Source of the DNA: Lytechinus pictus
Taxonomy: Eukaryota > Echinodermata > Echinoidea > Temnopleuroida > Toxopneustidae
Length of the DNA: 64,000 bases
Direction: 5' to 3'
Assembly: GCF_037042905.1 (NCBI RefSeq)
Contig: NC_087261.1
Location: 25,192,317-25,256,316 of the forward strand
In this document: one piece after another, positions 1-12,676 of the stretch
Position numbering within the stretch: position 1 is the stretch's first letter
Layout: every line of letters starts with the position of its first letter
Notes under the pieces: generated by a model
Database searches by the model: none
What the model saw: the letters and a program-made list of their open reading frames with translations, nothing else
Told to the model about the DNA's origin: nothing
Position numbers and translations under genes: made by a program

Positions 1-231
1 GTCCTTATATACATGTACTCAATTTATGTTTGAAATGACTTTACCTGGAGTTTGACTTTCCCACTACCCCTACAAAATACCTAGGCGCCGACCCTCGTCT
101 AGGCTACTTTCAATTGGTGGTATTTTGATAGCATTCTATAGATTTGTGTTTCAAAATTCTAGTTTAGACTAGGTTTAAACCAAGGTTTAATTATCAGAAA
201 ACCACCGATAGCGTTCAAGAATGATACTCAC

Positions 232-3200
232 TGCTAAATACAGCTATGTGTCCTGCCCCACCACAGCTGTCCGTGGGGTCTCCTGAACATGCAACATGAC
301 ATTGATCGTCCGATCGTTTTCCATGTCTAGTATAGTTATCACTCGCTTCACCACAGTAACATTCTTTTCCATTTTCAACGCCAGCGTATGTATAGTTCGC
401 ATCAGATGATTGGTTACAGAAATTTATGCAAGACGAAATGGTCATGTTTGGAACTTGAGTCATATAATCACCGGTGAATACTCTATCATTACCTGTCCCG
501 CCCTCGAAGCAACCAAGATGATGTTCTCCTGTTTGAAATATAAACATAATAATTAGTTTATTAGAATAAATCGGGCAAGTCCACCCGATCAAAAAGATGA
601 CTTGTGCCGATAGAGAAATTAAAAGAAGCATAAGACTGAAATGTCCTTATCTGCATCTAGATTAGATGTAGCTAATGTATCAAATTTTTCATTCATTATT
701 TATATCATTTTATTTGTAGTTTATTTATACAGGGTAGCATTGTCAGTTTAGGAACTGCTTTCATCATGGCCCTTTCCGCATGACATACAATTTGTTGTGA
801 TTAATATAATTTCATCAGTAATATTTATTTATTTATTTGCCGTTTTATTTCAACAGGGTAGCCCTTTCAGTTTATTAAAACTGCTCGAGCAAGGGGCCCT
901 GGTCGATAATTAATTAACTTCCTTTATTTTTAATATTATTTCCTGATTTAAAAGTATTTAACGACCGACTGTTTCTTTGATTCACATTGAGGTTGTTCCA
1001 CCCAGTATATCCCATGAATTTACATAATCAACACCACGATTACATAATATATACATGTGTAAATGAATGTGAAACCCAAAAGAATATTTAAAAAACATAT
1101 CTCTTAAAATCTAAACATTGAATCAAGTTGTTTGAAAATAAACGAAACTCCAAAAACAAACCAAAAGCCCCAAAGGCCGATTTTGAATTTTGAAAAAAAT
1201 ATATGAAGTTCTGCCTAATCCAAAATCGAAAATAAAATTAATATCAAACTACAGATATCATACAGCTTTGTTAAACCAGGTATTAAAATGAATAGTTTCC
1301 TTGTTATATTTTAATTGTTTCATATGATATATGGAAACTCATAATTTCCTTTAATTATTTTTTTATTGATTCCTGATTTAAAAGCATTTAACGACTGGCT
1401 GTTTCTTTGATTCACATTGAGGTTGTTCCGCCCAGCATATCCCATGAATTCAAATGTCCGACTGGCTGCACAATTATTCAACTTTATGGTATTACTACTT
1501 TCATGCGGAATCTTGTTTCAATTTCATGATTTGGCCTGGCGAAGATACATTTCATATAATCGGGCAAAAGATCATTCAGACATATATACCTTGATAATGC
1601 TATGTCGATTCCATCGGATTGGCAGTTCTTGCCGCTTTAGATCTCTAAACATATCAATTATGTGAGTTTGTGGATGTGCACCCAGAATCATTCTAGCCAT
1701 TTTATTGTGTACTTTACTAATCTATCGAGATTTTTCGACGATGCATTTGACCATGCAACATCGCAATAATCTTGAAATGGTATGATTAGGGAACAACATA
1801 ACATCTTCAAAATTTCATTTGGTAAAACCGGTTTTGCAGATCGTCTTAAAAACCCTATTCTTTGAGATACTTTACTCGCTATAAGACCAATGTACTCCTT
1901 CCATACTAATTGTTAATCAAGAATGACACCAAGATATTTAAATCTCGTCAATCTCTCGATATATACTGATAGAAGGGCATTAATTTCAGATGAGAAAATT
2001 ATTTAAGGTTTTGTCGAGTTCCAAGCAACATAAATTATGTTTTCTTTAGGTTCAGTGTCAGCTTATTTTGGTAAACCATTTTTCTGCTACCTGCAGACCA
2101 ACTTGCATATCATTTTGTGATTCATGAACGTTTTTTGCTTTAAAGGTAACGGGGCAAATGATGACATTTTTGTTACTTGTGCTCTCTCTTCTTAATACGA
2201 TCTGAACCTCTGTATCTCACGATCTTTGACACCACCATGATATGATATTTCTAATAGTAGGCCTATATGATGGACAACGGTGTCAAATGCCTTCTTCAGA
2301 TCAACAACAAAATATAAAATTGCTCCATTGATGAAACTGTCGTTCATGCCTTTAAGAATGTGATTAGTTTATCAGTGCAGTTTGGGTTGAGTGGTGAGGT
2401 CTAAAACAGATTGCTCTCGTTAAAGTATTTGTACAGTTTATTATGAACTGCTCTTTCTGATATTTTGGATACAACAGGAAGGATGGATATAGTTTCCGAT
2501 GTCTTCTTGATCACATCTCTTAAAAATTGGAGAAACTTTTGCTACTTTCCATTTATAAGGAAACATATATGTAGCTAACGAAATATTTGTAAGATATGTC
2601 AGTAATTTCAAAACAACAAGACATGCAGATTTTAGAAGCCTGGGAGATATTCCATCGATTCGTGTGGCTTTATCAGATTCCATAGCTTTTATTTCCTTTT
2701 GCATAAAACGCCATGGTCACTGGTTCAAAAATCAAATCATCCCCTGGATTTTCAGGATCGTCATCAAATATCGAATGATCAATTTCGTCATCCTTAAATC
2801 CGGCCGCAAGTTTCTTTCCAACATGAACAAAGTATTCACTAAACTCATCTGCCAAAAACGTATTATATTGAATCGGTAGAGTTCTGACTTCCGACATATA
2901 GTTGGCGCTTAGAATATCCAAGTTTTAGGTCACTATCATTTTTTCTTCAGCTCGCGCTTCGCGCTCGCATCAATTGTAAAACTAAAGACCCATCCTATTC
3001 ATAGTTACAAAATGTGCTTAGAATGTCAGATTTTTGGTCGGAAATTCAAAAAAAATAAGCTCGTGCTTTGAGCTTGAACAGAAAGTTGAGATATATACCC
3101 ATCTGTTCCAAAATTGTGGTCAGAATATAAAAAAAAAATCAGCTCGCGTTTCGCTTGCATCAATTGTTTAGGTTTAGATATACGTATACCCTTCATGTTC

Positions 3201-6200
3201 ACGTTTATAAACAGTGCTACGAATATCCAATCAGGAAACATATACATGTAGATGAAAATATCCCCCTCCCCCTATTAGCGAAAGCTGGATCCGCCCCTGG
3301 TACAGAAATGTCAGCTCCCGCTCACATAATTTTAGTAGGGTCTACTCTGATGTGAAGTTGAACTAAATTGAAACCCGAAAGTACTTAAAATTATATGTTT
3401 TCATTGGGTGGTTCGATAAAACTAATCGTAAGTTACGAGCGACTTTAAGAACGACTGGTGATCCTTTGTTGTGGTAAATGATATTGACCATTACATGTTC
3501 ATTAGTGATTATGTATAGCGTAAGAAATGTTCACCAGTCTTTCTTAAAGTTGCTCGTAACATACAAACAACTTAATGAAACACCCACCTGGTCGCATTTA
3601 TTATTTTCAGAAAATGGTATTATAACATTATTCATGAATATATTTTTTTCATGAACATATTTTTTTTAATGGTCTTCGATTGCATTTTTTCACGTGATTA
3701 TGAAAAAAACATCAACATGCATTTAAGGCATCTTTGTTTGCGAGGGGAGCGCTATTTTCCAGAAAGTTCACAGGGACGCAAAATTAGGTCGGGCCCCCCG
3801 GGCGCAAAATACTGCATACCTGCCTGATATGATATTCAAACATATTCAACCACTGGATATCACTGATGATTTGCTTTTTTTGTAATTACCATGACAAGAT
3901 GCTGCTCCTGCTGGGGAGCACCCCGATGCATGTGGTAATGTAGGACATGCTGACAGGCTACCTTCACCTAGAAATTCAACATGAACATGATAAACAACAG
4001 TCTGTTTATTTACGTCTGCAAATCTTAAAATATGTTTTAAATTTAATGCAGGCACAATGAAGGATTTAGGGGGTGATTGAAAAGACAGAGCCCCGTATTC
4101 TGATAGCAGGTGTAATTTAACCCTAGTCTAAAGTTAACCCTGGTTTAAATAAACATCCTCTAAACCTCACCTCTGGTCTAAGTGTAGTTTAATTTTGGTA
4201 TTATGATAGCCAGGTTTAACTAAACCTGGGTTAAACCCGGGTTTAAATTTATTTTTGGAAATAATCAGCCTCTTTCGACCAAGACTAGCAACCTTTGGGT
4301 AAATTACTGCTGCAGGGGTGACTGCAACAAAGTTGAAAAATGTCACTAAAGTTGTTTTTTTCTCAAAAATTTGGATTTTATGAAAACTGATTACAACTAT
4401 TGTAGTGAAAGAAAAACATTCATCACCCATATATGATAAGGATTTTTTCATTAAGATTATCTTTATATTTCTTACTTACTAAAACATTTCAATCTCAAAC
4501 CGAGTGACTTGCACAGTTTTTTTGTGTATCAGTCCCATTTATTGCTTTTCATGTATTGTTTGTCAAAATCTAAATTGAATAGATTCCTCTCGACATCTTT
4601 ATTTTAACTTTAGTTGAAGTAGACCTAAGGGAAAACTTTTGTAACTTTTGAGACTAGTCTTGGGTCTAACATTAGGCCTAGATCTAGCCTAGGCCCAAGA
4701 TCAATATCCGTCTGTTTGGAGGAGAATTGAACATTGGCATTGGCTATCGGAATACGGGCCAGAAAGTCATCCCTGCATTCGTATCGTTGAGAGTAGATAA
4801 GTGATGGATAAGTAAATAATATTAAACCACATATAGAATGTTTAAACATCTGACAAGTAGAACTCAAAGCTTTGGACTGTACAACAAAGACATTGATGGT
4901 ATAGGCGAACTATACCCCCTCCATCTTATATCCACATTTACTTTTTTTCCGATGGGAGGCTGCTGGAACACTGACGTATAACAATTAATTCTACTTCATA
5001 GGTAAAAATCGACGATGTAAAATTAGGTCGCGATTCTAGACAGTTTAAATTGGCAGATAAATTGTTACATCTGCCTCCAAACTGACCGCTGGTTTTTTAT
5101 TTCTAAATTTGGTTTGTTTGGATTCGTTTTGGCCAGTTTGAATGTGGCATCAGTAAACCTTTTATTTTTCTAGAGACAGTATTACAGTATTGGTGGTTTG
5201 GGATGAAACGGGCATGGAGGCACAATCACTACATGTATATGCAGCTCCCTGGTCAAGGCAGGGAGCGACACAACGGCAATGTGTTTTATATGGAGTTATT
5301 ACAGCTCTTATCCGTGTTGGCGATGCGCTCTTCACCGTGTTCATAGCAGTTTGAAATTGTCCATAAACCGCCAACTCTATGCACCGACAACCTTTTCGGC
5401 CATATGTGATATTTACTAAAGAGTTGTGAAACTAAACACACATCTGACAGGGGAACCCCGGTGGAGTGGTCCACCTGCACACTACAAGTCAGTTCTGGAG
5501 GAGAGACCTGCGGGTCATAGTGAGTCAGTTCGCTTTACGTTTCCCATGTATCGGTGACGCCAAAACAGTAAACTACATTTTTTTTTTTTAATAAAGAATA
5601 TAAATTTACTAGTTTAGGAAGGTACGTAAGAGTATTTTGTGAAATATATATTAAATGTATGTGTTTACTTCCGTTACAATCCAACCCAATGACAGGATTT
5701 GAATTCTGTCCATAAGGTGTGGTCTTCACTGCTAGGCTTGCTCCTGTGAATCCTAACTGTCTGCAGATGACGATGACATCATTAATGTCAAGATTCATTC
5801 CACATGTCGTCTCCCAATCGCCGCCATCTTGCTTGACCTCTACTGTACCTTTATTAGATGCTGGACCTCCAATTAATTGTACATCTATCAAGAAAGGGCA
5901 ACGTGTGTAAATGAATATGAATCTAGGAGAGAATAAAATCTGCGATTAGGTTTAGCTTTGAAAAATGCAAAAGAGAAGAACTTCTTCCAAGTTACAACTG
6001 TCACTCGATTCTCTACAGACAATATACTTGTATCAGATTTTCAGAAACACAGAAAATATCTGATCACTATCGCGATTTTTTCCTTCATATGGATTCCGAT
6101 ATATCGAAGTTATTTAGGTTACAATTTGTCTTTCTTTTCATTGTTGTAGACTTTTTCTTTAATCACTTAAAAGTACTTTTTAAGACCCCTCAAAACAATA

Positions 6201-7025
6201 GGGCAGACGGGCTAAAATCAATTAAGCACATTACGGCGTTTTTCATCTTTGAACAACATGATGTCATGCAATTAACGTAGCCTTAGATCATATAAAGGAC
6301 ATGTCCACCCCACAAAAAGTTTATGTGAATAAAAAGAGAAAAATCCAACAGTCATGACACTGAAAATTTGATCAAAATCGGATGTAAAATAAGGAATTTT
6401 GAAAGTTTTGCTTAGTTTCAGAAAAACAGTTATATGCATATCCTGATCGGTATGCAAATAAGGGGAGTGATGACATCAATCACTCACTATTTATTTTGTA
6501 TTCTATAACATGAAATATGATATATTCTATTTTTTTCCTCATTCTCCTGTGAAACAAAGTTTTCATCCTCCCTGAACATATGGAAAAAACATTGTTATAT
6601 CATTCAATGTTTCAATCAAGTTGGTCCTTAAGGTCAAATCTGTAAAAATTGAAATATTGCATGATTCAAACAATAAAAAGCAAAAAAAAATTTAGTGAGA
6701 GGGGAACATCATCGATTCTCTCATTTGCATATCACTGAATTGTACATATAACTTTTTTGTGAAAAAAAGGCAAACCTTTAAAATGTCATAACTTTCTTAT
6801 TTTACACAAGATTTTGATGAAACTTTCAGCTTTATCCTCGTTTGATTTTTCTCTCTTGATTCAAGTCAACATTTTTAAGGGGTGGACTTGACCTCTAATA
6901 ACGATAAAACCCATGATATTTGGCAGTCTGGTTTGTTTACCTGTTATGACGCAGCTGACCATGTGATTACTGTACTGCATGAGAAGAGTCATTAGGAACA
7001 CGAGGATGATCCGATGCCAATTCAT
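232..7025 (-). CDS. Gene 1: SRCR-WSC receptor, 5' part only (3' end outside window)
   Basis: Four exons join in frame on the minus strand: 6941-7025 (signal peptide, starting MNWHRIILVF), 5669-5884 (SRCR N-terminal half), 3890-3967 (SRCR C-terminal half) and 232-528 (WSC domain). Every intron is GT-AG and every exon boundary is phase 1. The SRCR domain begins DVQLIGG and has six cysteines, as in group A SRCR domains. The WSC domain has eight cysteines in the usual order, with the ECYCG and SCGG motifs. WSC and SRCR domains are extracellular ligand-binding modules; WSC often binds glycans. The stalk, membrane and tail exons must lie to the left of position 1. I chose the inner ATG at 7025 rather than one seven codons upstream because the paralogues start at the matching methionine. 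The closest relative in the window is gene 2. The ligand is unknown. Confidence 0.82.
722..905 (-). repeat. Two short LINE/SINE 3'-end fragments
   Basis: Two adjacent blocks share the pattern T-rich stretch, CAGGGTAGC, CAGTTT, AACTGCT, GGCCCT (about 722-772 and 840-900). A related block lies inside the right LTR at 55174-55262. On the minus strand they read as retroposon 3' ends with A-rich tails. They lie in the gene 1 intron or 3' region. Confidence 0.4.
943..1449. repeat. Direct repeat pair of about 80 bp
   Basis: Positions 943-1022 and 1370-1449 are near-identical. Both run from TCCTGATTTAAAAG through a shared TTCACATTGAGGTTGTTCC to CCCATGAATT. They bracket about 350 bp of AT-rich sequence in which I see no gene. 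This is a local tandem duplication, or the flanks of an excised element. Confidence 0.55.
1640..2921 (-). mobile_element. Degraded non-LTR retrotransposon (LINE) reverse transcriptase remnant
   Basis: Minus-strand translation gives broken reverse-transcriptase segments. At 2441-2704 there is a piece with DGISPRLLK followed by YKWKVAKVSPIFK, which matches the start of a LINE RT domain. At about 1640-1960 other frames give a KYLGVILD-like motif and a FQDYCDVAW-like motif from the RT thumb region. Stops and frameshifts separate the pieces, so it is a dead copy. It lies in the gene 1 intron between the WSC and SRCR exons. The clade is probably CR1/L2-like, at low certainty. Confidence 0.65.
2930..3300. 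repeat. Palindromic AGCTCGCG-type interspersed repeat
   Basis: The motif CAGCTCGCGCTTCGCGCTCG occurs at 2948-2967, with decayed copies at about 3057 and 3140. Each is followed by a similar stretch ending near CATCAATTG. A related copy is at about 21461. The GC-rich palindromic core stands out from the AT-rich surroundings. No coding potential was seen. Confidence 0.5.
4088..4760. mobile_element. MITE with CCCCGTATTCTGATAGC-type terminal inverted repeats
   Basis: The left end GAGCCCCGTATTCTGATAGC (4088-4107) is matched in inverse at 4741-4760 (GGCTATCGGAATACGGGCC). The interior has many TTTAAACC-like palindromic blocks and no transposase. It sits in the gene 1 intron between the two SRCR exons. 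Confidence 0.6.
5162..5480 (-). other. Unassigned cysteine-rich open stretch in gene 1 intron
   Basis: Two overlapping minus-strand frames are open: 5162-5374 (70 codons, with KTHCRCVAPCLDQGAAYTC) and 5286-5480 (64 codons). Base composition is less AT-rich than the neighbouring intron. I do not recognise a domain, and no single frame with splice sites explains it. It may be a broken exon or retrocopy, or chance. Confidence 0.2.
6292..6900. mobile_element. MITE, AAAGGACAAGTCCACCCC family
   Basis: The ends are inverse copies: TATAAAGGACATGTCCACCC at the left and GGGGTGGACTTGACCTCTA at the right. The subterminal blocks AAAAAGAGAAAAATC and GATTTTTCTCT also pair. The same family occurs at 23213-23648 and as a fragment at 40413. 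No transposase is present. It lies in the intron between the SRCR and signal-peptide exons of gene 1. Confidence 0.75.
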
Positions 7026-7959
7026 TTCTAAATCATATACAATCACCCGTGAATCTGCGGATCAATTGAAATTCGGGGTGAATACCACAGAAATAAATTG
7101 TACAAAATGCCGTTCAGAGCAGAAAAGAAAATATGTATTTCAGGGATGAACCATTTATCAATGGTTTCTCTCTTATCTGTTGCCCGATCAGAATATTACA
7201 GGCTCAGTAAACTTGTATTGCATCATATCCAAAAAACTTTTTTAGGTTTTACACCAAATTATGCTTGGCAATTCAATAAAATAAATAAATAATAAAAATA
7301 ATATGTAAATAGTAAGGAGGAATATAAGAACATTCGTGGATCAAAGACATAATCTCACTTTTAAAAATTTGGTGACTATGTCTTTGTTTTGTTTTTTCCA
7401 TCAATGGCCTAAAGCCCCCTTCCCCATCTGTAATTTAAACAGTCTTGAATCTTCAGTTCCCGATCTATAAGAGTGACTTTTTGTTCAAATAAAATGATAT
7501 CCAAATATACGCAAAAGTTTGAAGGAAATATATAAAAATCAAAACGTTATATTGTTTTAATTTCGGTAAAAAAGAATGATAATCACCTCGAAAATTTCAT
7601 ATATTTGCAAATGTACTAACATTGTGATGAAAGGCAGGGACAACTTGCCTATTTGCTTTAATACACAAAATGATAAGAATTACATATGTATCAAAATGTT
7701 TTCACAGATTCAGTCTTTTATTACCTTAAGACATTCCACTTTTTTGGTATATTTTCCTTTCTGTCCTAAGTACAGACAACATGAACCATAGTCCTCTTCA
7801 CTTCATTATTACAATTTTTTAGATTAACATAGTCCTTATCTAGAAAAAAATCCTTGTTTGATTCATTTAAAATTGTTACCATAATTCACTTCCTCCTTTT
7901 TCACTCGCGCACAAATCAATTAATACTGAGCCTTGATTATCATCCAATGAACAAAATAA
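7026..7959. other. Upstream flank of gene 1, no gene seen
   Basis: AT-rich sequence 5' of the gene 1 start codon; it should contain the 5' UTR and promoter. I see no convincing TATA box, upstream exon or repeat. The first 100 bp resemble the flank of gene 2 (28577-28680). Confidence 0.4.
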
Positions 7960-9180
7960 TATGAATTAGATTAGATTAGATTAGATTAGATTTATTTATT
8001 TCCGTTCAACAATTTTTTTTCAAAATATAATCAAAGTAACAATACATATTCAATATAATACAAACAGATCAATGAAATTTCGTAACAAATGTTGAATATA
8101 AATAAAACAAAACTACAATGTGTTGCAATAATTTTATCTATGAAAAGAATGTAGAAATGACCGGAGGAACTTGCAAAGGAAAGAAAAAGCTTGTAGAGAA
8201 GGCAAGCCCCTGAACTTAGTTTCAATACTAATTATAAACAAACTATATATACAACTAAAACAAAAATCGAGACGGACCTAGAAGACAAGCTTAAAACAAG
8301 TAATCCACAAATATCAAAATAAAACGAATGAGCGACAACAAAACTAAGAGAAAGTAGTTCAAATATTATTAATTACAGTGATAACAAAAACAATTAAAAA
8401 AATGCTTACAAAATTATAATAGGGAGGGAAAAGTGGCAAAGGAAAGAAAGAGGGAGATAAAGGAGGTGCAAATAAAAAGTGAAAATGAAAAGAGAAACAT
8501 GACAGGTGCACAGGTCGTAATGTATTGTATAATGTTGTAGTGTTGTTGTCTTTTTTTAATAAGTAAAGTTTGACAAATTTATTGGTGGTTAAAAGTAAAG
8601 TTATTTTGTAGTTTTAGTTTAGGTTATGTGTTAGCTTGACTTGTCGTCGGCAATTGTATTGTTTGCTTTTATTTTTGTTATATAAGTACTTTTTTCTTTT
8701 TTTTTAATGCTCCATTAATGATTTTCCATGTGTTCCTCATATCGTTTTTGAACAAATTGAGTGGGGAAGTATAATATTCTCTTTTTGCAATGCGTAATAA
8801 AGTAGTAAGTGTGTTTTTATATGAAGTATATTTAAAGCGAGATTCGTTACTTTGTTTAGTTATGTATTTATAGTACAGGTTGTTCTTTTGGTTGATTGAT
8901 CTCAAAAGTGATTTAGTAATCCAAGGGTGGAGTGGAACCTTTTAATAATTTGATTTTCTGTTAGTGGTAAAAGGAACGTGAGCATCTAGAGAAGAGGTTA
9001 ATTTGGAAATGAAAAAGTTATACGCGTCATCAACGTCTGTGGATTAAAAAACAGTTGACCAGTCTGTTGTATTTAAATTATTAATTAGATTGTTTATGTT
9101 GTCATCAGTTATCTTTCGAAATGAAGTATTGAATGTTTCTTTCATGATAATTTTATTTGTAGATAATTTAGCAAAATTGG
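7960..9180 (-). mobile_element. Degraded, internally deleted LINE with (AATCT)n 3' tail
   Basis: The left end is five copies of GATTA followed by TTTATTTATTT, which read on the minus strand as a LINE 3' tail ending in AATCT repeats. At 8678-8905 and just above it, the minus strand encodes the linker upstream of RT: a PWITKSLL-like motif, then NNLYYKYITK and AKREYY, typical between endonuclease and RT. The RT domain itself is missing, so the copy is deleted and dead. Confidence 0.55.
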
Positions 9181-9479
9181 AAAGTGAAATTATAATGTAA
9201 TGAAATACAATAATATCAAAAACGAATAAAATTGAATAAAAATGAATAAAATGGTCTCAAATAAAATGAAATGGTATGAAATGAAATGAAATAAAATAAA
9301 TATATAATAACAAAATAAATAATATGAGGGAATTAGATTATATTAGTACCAAAACAAAAAAAAATCAGAATATCATATAGGCTAAGGTTATTTCAATATA
9401 AAACAAACAATATTAAAGTTAAATGAATAAAGGTTGTAAAGGAAACGTGCCCAAGATATCCCACGAACTCGATAATTAA

Positions 9480-10480
9480 TTTCACAATTTAAAGGTAAGT
9501 TGTCTTTTTCGCTTGTCACTTCGCAATTACCTATTTCAGATTACCGCAATCTTATCAATCGGGTTTTTTTTCAAACAGTCACAAATAAAATATCGAATTC
9601 CTTGTCCGATTTCAGCCAAACTTTCACCAATCTGTTGTTCTCATCTTTCATATACTAATCGTGTTATTTACATAGTAGGACTCTCTGTTGTCTTAATTCT
9701 ATACTGCAGTTAGAACATGTCTAATCTAAATAATCTAAATATATACATGCATATATTCATATACATGTGTATTTATATATATGATTTTGATAATGACAAT
9801 GATGATTTGTTTTCCATAGAGCTATTGACAGAGCTCCATGGTTTTTCCATCGTCTCACCACAAAATAACAAAGGAAACAATGAAAATACAATGTATAATT
9901 ACCCTTATTCGTAATGAGTTCTCAATGAGATCTTTTTTGCCCAAATCCACGATCGAGTCTGTTGCTAGTTATAAGGAGCAGAATGGTAATCTCCTTACAA
10001 TAAAACCACTATCATGTCTGATGATACATGGTGCTATCAGTTGCCTGTCAGTATAATGTGCAGCACTGTGTTTATCAATACTTTGACATACAGGTTCACA
10101 AGTGATGACTAACCTTCAGGAATTCCCCTTATTGCCCCGTCAAGAATATTGGGCAGAACCTGGTTTCACAAACCTAAACCACAACAGAACTTGGGAACCT
10201 GTAACCAAGAGGTTCTGCTGCACCAATCACATTCCGAGTTTCCAATAGATTCTATCGGTTATGGTATCCTTTTGCATAAAGCACATTTCGGGAAACGAGA
10301 CTAAGAACGCTGTTCATTTTGCACTCCCACTTTTCACAAAGGAATAGTCTTTTGTTTGATTTCTATTGAGTCTGCTCTAAATTACCGATCACGTAAATAA
10401 ATAATAGGCGATCAAGAATCATTTTCAGAGTCAAGTTCCTCTTTGACGAAGGAACGTTCATAGTGTTCATAGACTTTTTG
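9480..10480. repeat. Intergenic block shared by all duplication units (unit 1 copy)
   Basis: This segment resembles 29690-30680 over most of its length. Its last 220 bp also match 44020-44240 and 60610-60810, for example AAAGCACATTTCGGGAAAC and CAAGTTCCTCTTT. It is the conserved spacer between one receptor gene's head and the next gene's tail. No ORF is conserved between copies, so it is probably non-coding or regulatory. Confidence 0.65.
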
Positions 10481-10482
10481 TA

Positions 10483-12676
10483 CAGTGCGTCCCAGAAAAA
10501 AACGAAACCGAGATTTATCGATTATTTATCATAATCTAATCACAAATACAATAGACAATAATGACCTACCATTGTAAAGCTTAGAATCTCCTCTTTTATC
10601 TGAAATTACTTAGATTACTTCCCATACACACATGAGTAAACAAAAACAATTTGAAGAGGGGATACCAAAAGCTCATTTGGCGGGCTGTATCTTGGTTTCA
10701 AAAAGAAAACCACATTTTTAAAAAGTTCAGTATCTGCTCTTTAATTTGATACCTCAATTACAGAAAATGGTCAAGTTCTGGTTATTTGAAATAAGGCTTG
10801 AATTTCAATAATTTCATAAAATTAAGAGGTTCTACAGGCTAGCGTTCAGACTCACTTGACACTCCGTTTTGTTGACGATCAGCCATGCATTAAGTCTTTT
10901 GTTTAAATTATTTTTTTGTCCTAACGACCTGGTTAAAAATATAGACAAATTAATGATGAACTTTCTTTGGGGATCCAAAATTCACAAAGTAAAAAGAACT
11001 ATGGTAATTAGTGATTTGTCAAATGGTGGATTAAATATGTTAGATCTAGGTATACAGTTAAACAGTTTTAAGTTAAGATGTCTTTTCAAATATTTCGATG
11101 ACACTAAATCAAAATGGAAATGGATGTTTTATTATTGGTTTGATAAATTTTAAGAAATTGTAAGTGTGATCCACAATATATCCTGTCATTGATAACGATT
11201 CCAAAGTTTTATCGTGAAATATTATATGTCTATTTTACTTTTTAAAAAAGATAAATTGCTTAAGGAAAAGAAAAATATAATCTCAAGTGCAGAGATTTGG
11301 AAAGAATTGTTATGGTTTAACAACAATATCAGACTTAAGGGAAGGATGTTGTTATTCAGGAACTGGATACGGTCAAATATTTTGTTCATTGGTGATCTGG
11401 TATCGAATAATACCTTTCTTACTGTAAAAGAGTTAAAAGAAAAGTTAGTCAATCTTGATGGACAATGGTTGTCAGAATATGCAGTTTGTATAATGTCAAT
11501 ACCAAAAATGTGGAGAGAACAACTAAAAGAAAATAACATTGATTTGTTTAGAAAATTCAATTTTCAATGATGAGTCCTGTATGCCATCTGTAAATACATT
11601 TCTTAATTGTAACTCTAGAGTAAAACAAATTTATCAAGAGATGTTGCAATTAAATGTTGAAAGATCAAGGGCCGAATTATTTTGGAGAGAAATTTTAGAT
11701 GAAGAAAAATAAGAATTCTTGGTTGTTTACATGGACACTGAAACTCAAAAGTATTCAAGATAATACCATAGCCCATTTTAATTTCAATTTTATGTATAAT
11801 CTATTACCTACTCTCTGTAACTTTAAAAAATGGAATTTAAGAAACACAGATATTGTAGTGAGTGCAATAAGTTGAGTGATTTATTTCATTTGTTTTGGTT
11901 GTGTACAGAGGTTGATAAGTTTTGGAAATACGTCGAAGCACTCATAAGAAAATGTCTAATTCAAAATTTTCGTTTGAAGCCTCAGCATATTGTTTACGGT
12001 CTAAGAAATGAAAAAGGAAAATAAATTAATTTAATGTTGAATTATGCATTATACTCTATTTACAAATGTTACAAGATAACATTAGTTACAATGAAAAAGA
12101 TGAAGTTTTATGATTTGAAAATTATGTTCATATATGTTCTGGAAAAAAGATATGATAATGAGAGAGGTAAACGAAAGGAAAATTTGTATATGAATGTGAG
12201 CAAATGGAATTTAATACTGTATAACTTGTAAAACTTTTGTTTGTGTACATATATATGTGTATATTTTTATTCAAATAAAGAAGACCAGTACTGGTTAAAA
12301 AAAAGGGAAATTGGTGAAAACACGTTTATTTAATGAAATTATGGAAATGCAAGCATTTTTTCGAGGGAACATAACTTTTTTTACTTCTTGACCACTTTTT
12401 GTGATCAAGGTATCAAATAAAAGAGCAGATATTGAATTTTTAAGGCATGTGATTTTCTTTTTGAAATTCAGATACCACCCGCAAAATGAGTTTTTGGTAT
12501 CCTTTCTTCAAATAGTTTTTTGCTCACTCATGCTTGGATGGGGATGGTCTAAGTAATATCAGATGAAAGGGGAGATTGTAAGCTTTACATTGGTAGGTCA
12601 TTTGTCTATTGTATTTGTGATTAAGTTATGATAAATCATCGCTTAATCTCGGTTTCGTTTTTTCTTGGACGCACTG
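10483..12676. mobile_element. Long inverted-repeat DNA element (TA-flanked), carrying a nested LINE
   Basis: The ends CAGTGCGTCCCAGAAAAAAA (10483) and the inverse ending TTGGACGCACTG (12676) are each flanked by TA, as in Tc1/mariner-type insertions. The inverted arms extend about 350 bp (10483-10830 and 12325-12676) with scattered mismatches. No transposase is visible. The centre is occupied by an unrelated L1/Tx1-like LINE fragment, so this is a nested insertion. The element interrupts the unit 1 copy of the shared intergenic block. Confidence 0.75.
10840..12310 (+). mobile_element. L1/Tx1-like LINE ORF2 3' fragment
   Basis: Plus-strand pieces match the C-terminal region of L1/Tx1-type ORF2. 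At 10869-11153 there is MMNFLWGSKIHKVKR followed by LSNGGLNMLDL. A middle segment follows at 11214-11570. At 11830-12024 there is a C-x-x-C...H-x-x-x-x-C knuckle (YCSECNKLSDLFHLFWLC). Frameshifts and stops break it. It ends in ATAAAGAAGACCAG and an A run near 12306. It is 5' truncated and nested in the 10483-12676 element. Confidence 0.7.

Noticed and set aside
6941-7046. Earlier in-frame ATG for gene 1 (MIVYDLE...)
   Set aside because: The later ATG is conserved in position in genes 2, 3 and 4 and gives a better signal peptide.
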